Below, piece after piece: positions 5,304 to 5,492 of a DNA stretch of 5,492 nucleotides. The stretch is taken from NCBI GenBank assembly GCA_025055355.1, contig JANWYM010000317.1:1-5492 (forward strand), given 5' to 3'. The notes under the pieces were generated by a model, which was not told where the DNA came from, did no database searches, and saw nothing but the letters and a program-made list of their open reading frames with translations. Position 1 is the stretch's first letter. Every line of letters starts with the position of its first letter. A program made the position numbers and the translations under genes. Source of the stretch: Abditibacteriales bacterium (GTDB lineage Bacteria; Armatimonadota; Abditibacteriia; Abditibacteriales; JANWYM01).

Positions 5304-5492
5304 ATGCGATTGAAAAACAAAGTGGCGATTGTGACAGGTGGGGGCAGCGGCATCGGGCGGGCAGCGGCGCAGGGGCTGGCTGCCTTCGGCGCGCGCGTAT
5401 TCTGCGGCGACGTGAACGCCACGGCGAATGCCGAGACCGCCGCCACTATCGTTGAGGCCGGCGGGCAGGCCTCCGCCCTTGTGCTTGACCTG
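5304..5492 (+). CDS. Short-chain dehydrogenase/reductase (SDR), N-terminal part
   Basis: This is an NAD(P)-dependent oxidoreductase of the classical SDR type; its substrate cannot be told from this fragment. The first 63 residues show the nucleotide-binding motif TGGGSGIG (11-18), an acidic D36 at the end of the second strand (VFCGDVN), which usually favours NAD(H) over NADP(H), and the LDL (61-63) where the family's adenine-contacting Asp lies. AGGAGG (5291-5296) is 7 nt before ATG 5304 and 4 nt before an in-frame ATG at 5301. The better spacing favours 5304. The frame is open to the window end, so the catalytic Tyr-Lys region is outside. It is in the same direction as the unknown gene at 4195, but a 137-bp gap with an inverted repeat suggests separate control. 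Confidence 0.93.
   Translation, partial: MRLKNKVAIVTGGGSGIGRAAAQGLAAFGARVFCGDVNATANAETAATIVEAGGQASALVLDL

Overview
The window is bacterial chromosomal DNA with GC-rich codon usage and dense, mostly uninterrupted coding. It does not identify the lineage by itself. The order der-plsY-gpsA is a conserved housekeeping cluster in many bacteria, and the selenoprotein implies a host that makes selenocysteine. A lineage such as Armatimonadota is only a weak guess from the style of the proteins. TGA ends gpsA, plsY, der and the acylphosphatase gene, so the genetic code is the standard one.

The minus-strand block is read from right to left. A good sigma70-type promoter (3833-3861) precedes der (double GTPase for 50S assembly). 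It is followed by plsY (acylphosphate:glycerol-3-phosphate acyltransferase), gpsA (glycerol-3-phosphate dehydrogenase) and, at the left edge, a short glutaredoxin-like gene. PlsY and GpsA are consecutive in phospholipid synthesis: GpsA makes sn-glycerol-3-phosphate and PlsY acylates it. The glutaredoxin gene is the highlight. Its first active-site cysteine codon is an in-frame TGA (motif SQPG-U-PPC), and a hairpin with the geometry of a bacterial SECIS element lies just downstream. A standard gene caller would miss or truncate this gene, so it is best read as a selenocysteine glutaredoxin.

The plus-strand block starts at 3918 with an acylphosphatase gene. One base after its stop comes an uncharacterised, probably exported protein of 323 residues with a Cys/His-rich C-terminal motif. 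After a 137-bp gap, the first 63 residues of a short-chain dehydrogenase/reductase run off the right edge.

The intergenic spaces hold repeats. There is a hairpin repeat at 281-350. Head-to-head arrays of a 7-bp unit fill the plsY-gpsA junction and supply the plsY stop codon. A related 7-bp array lies against the plsY start. A 107-bp MITE-like element has perfect 16-bp inverted ends and a 7-bp flanking duplication. A spaced inverted repeat lies ahead of the dehydrogenase gene. No tRNA, rRNA, CRISPR array or transposase gene was seen.
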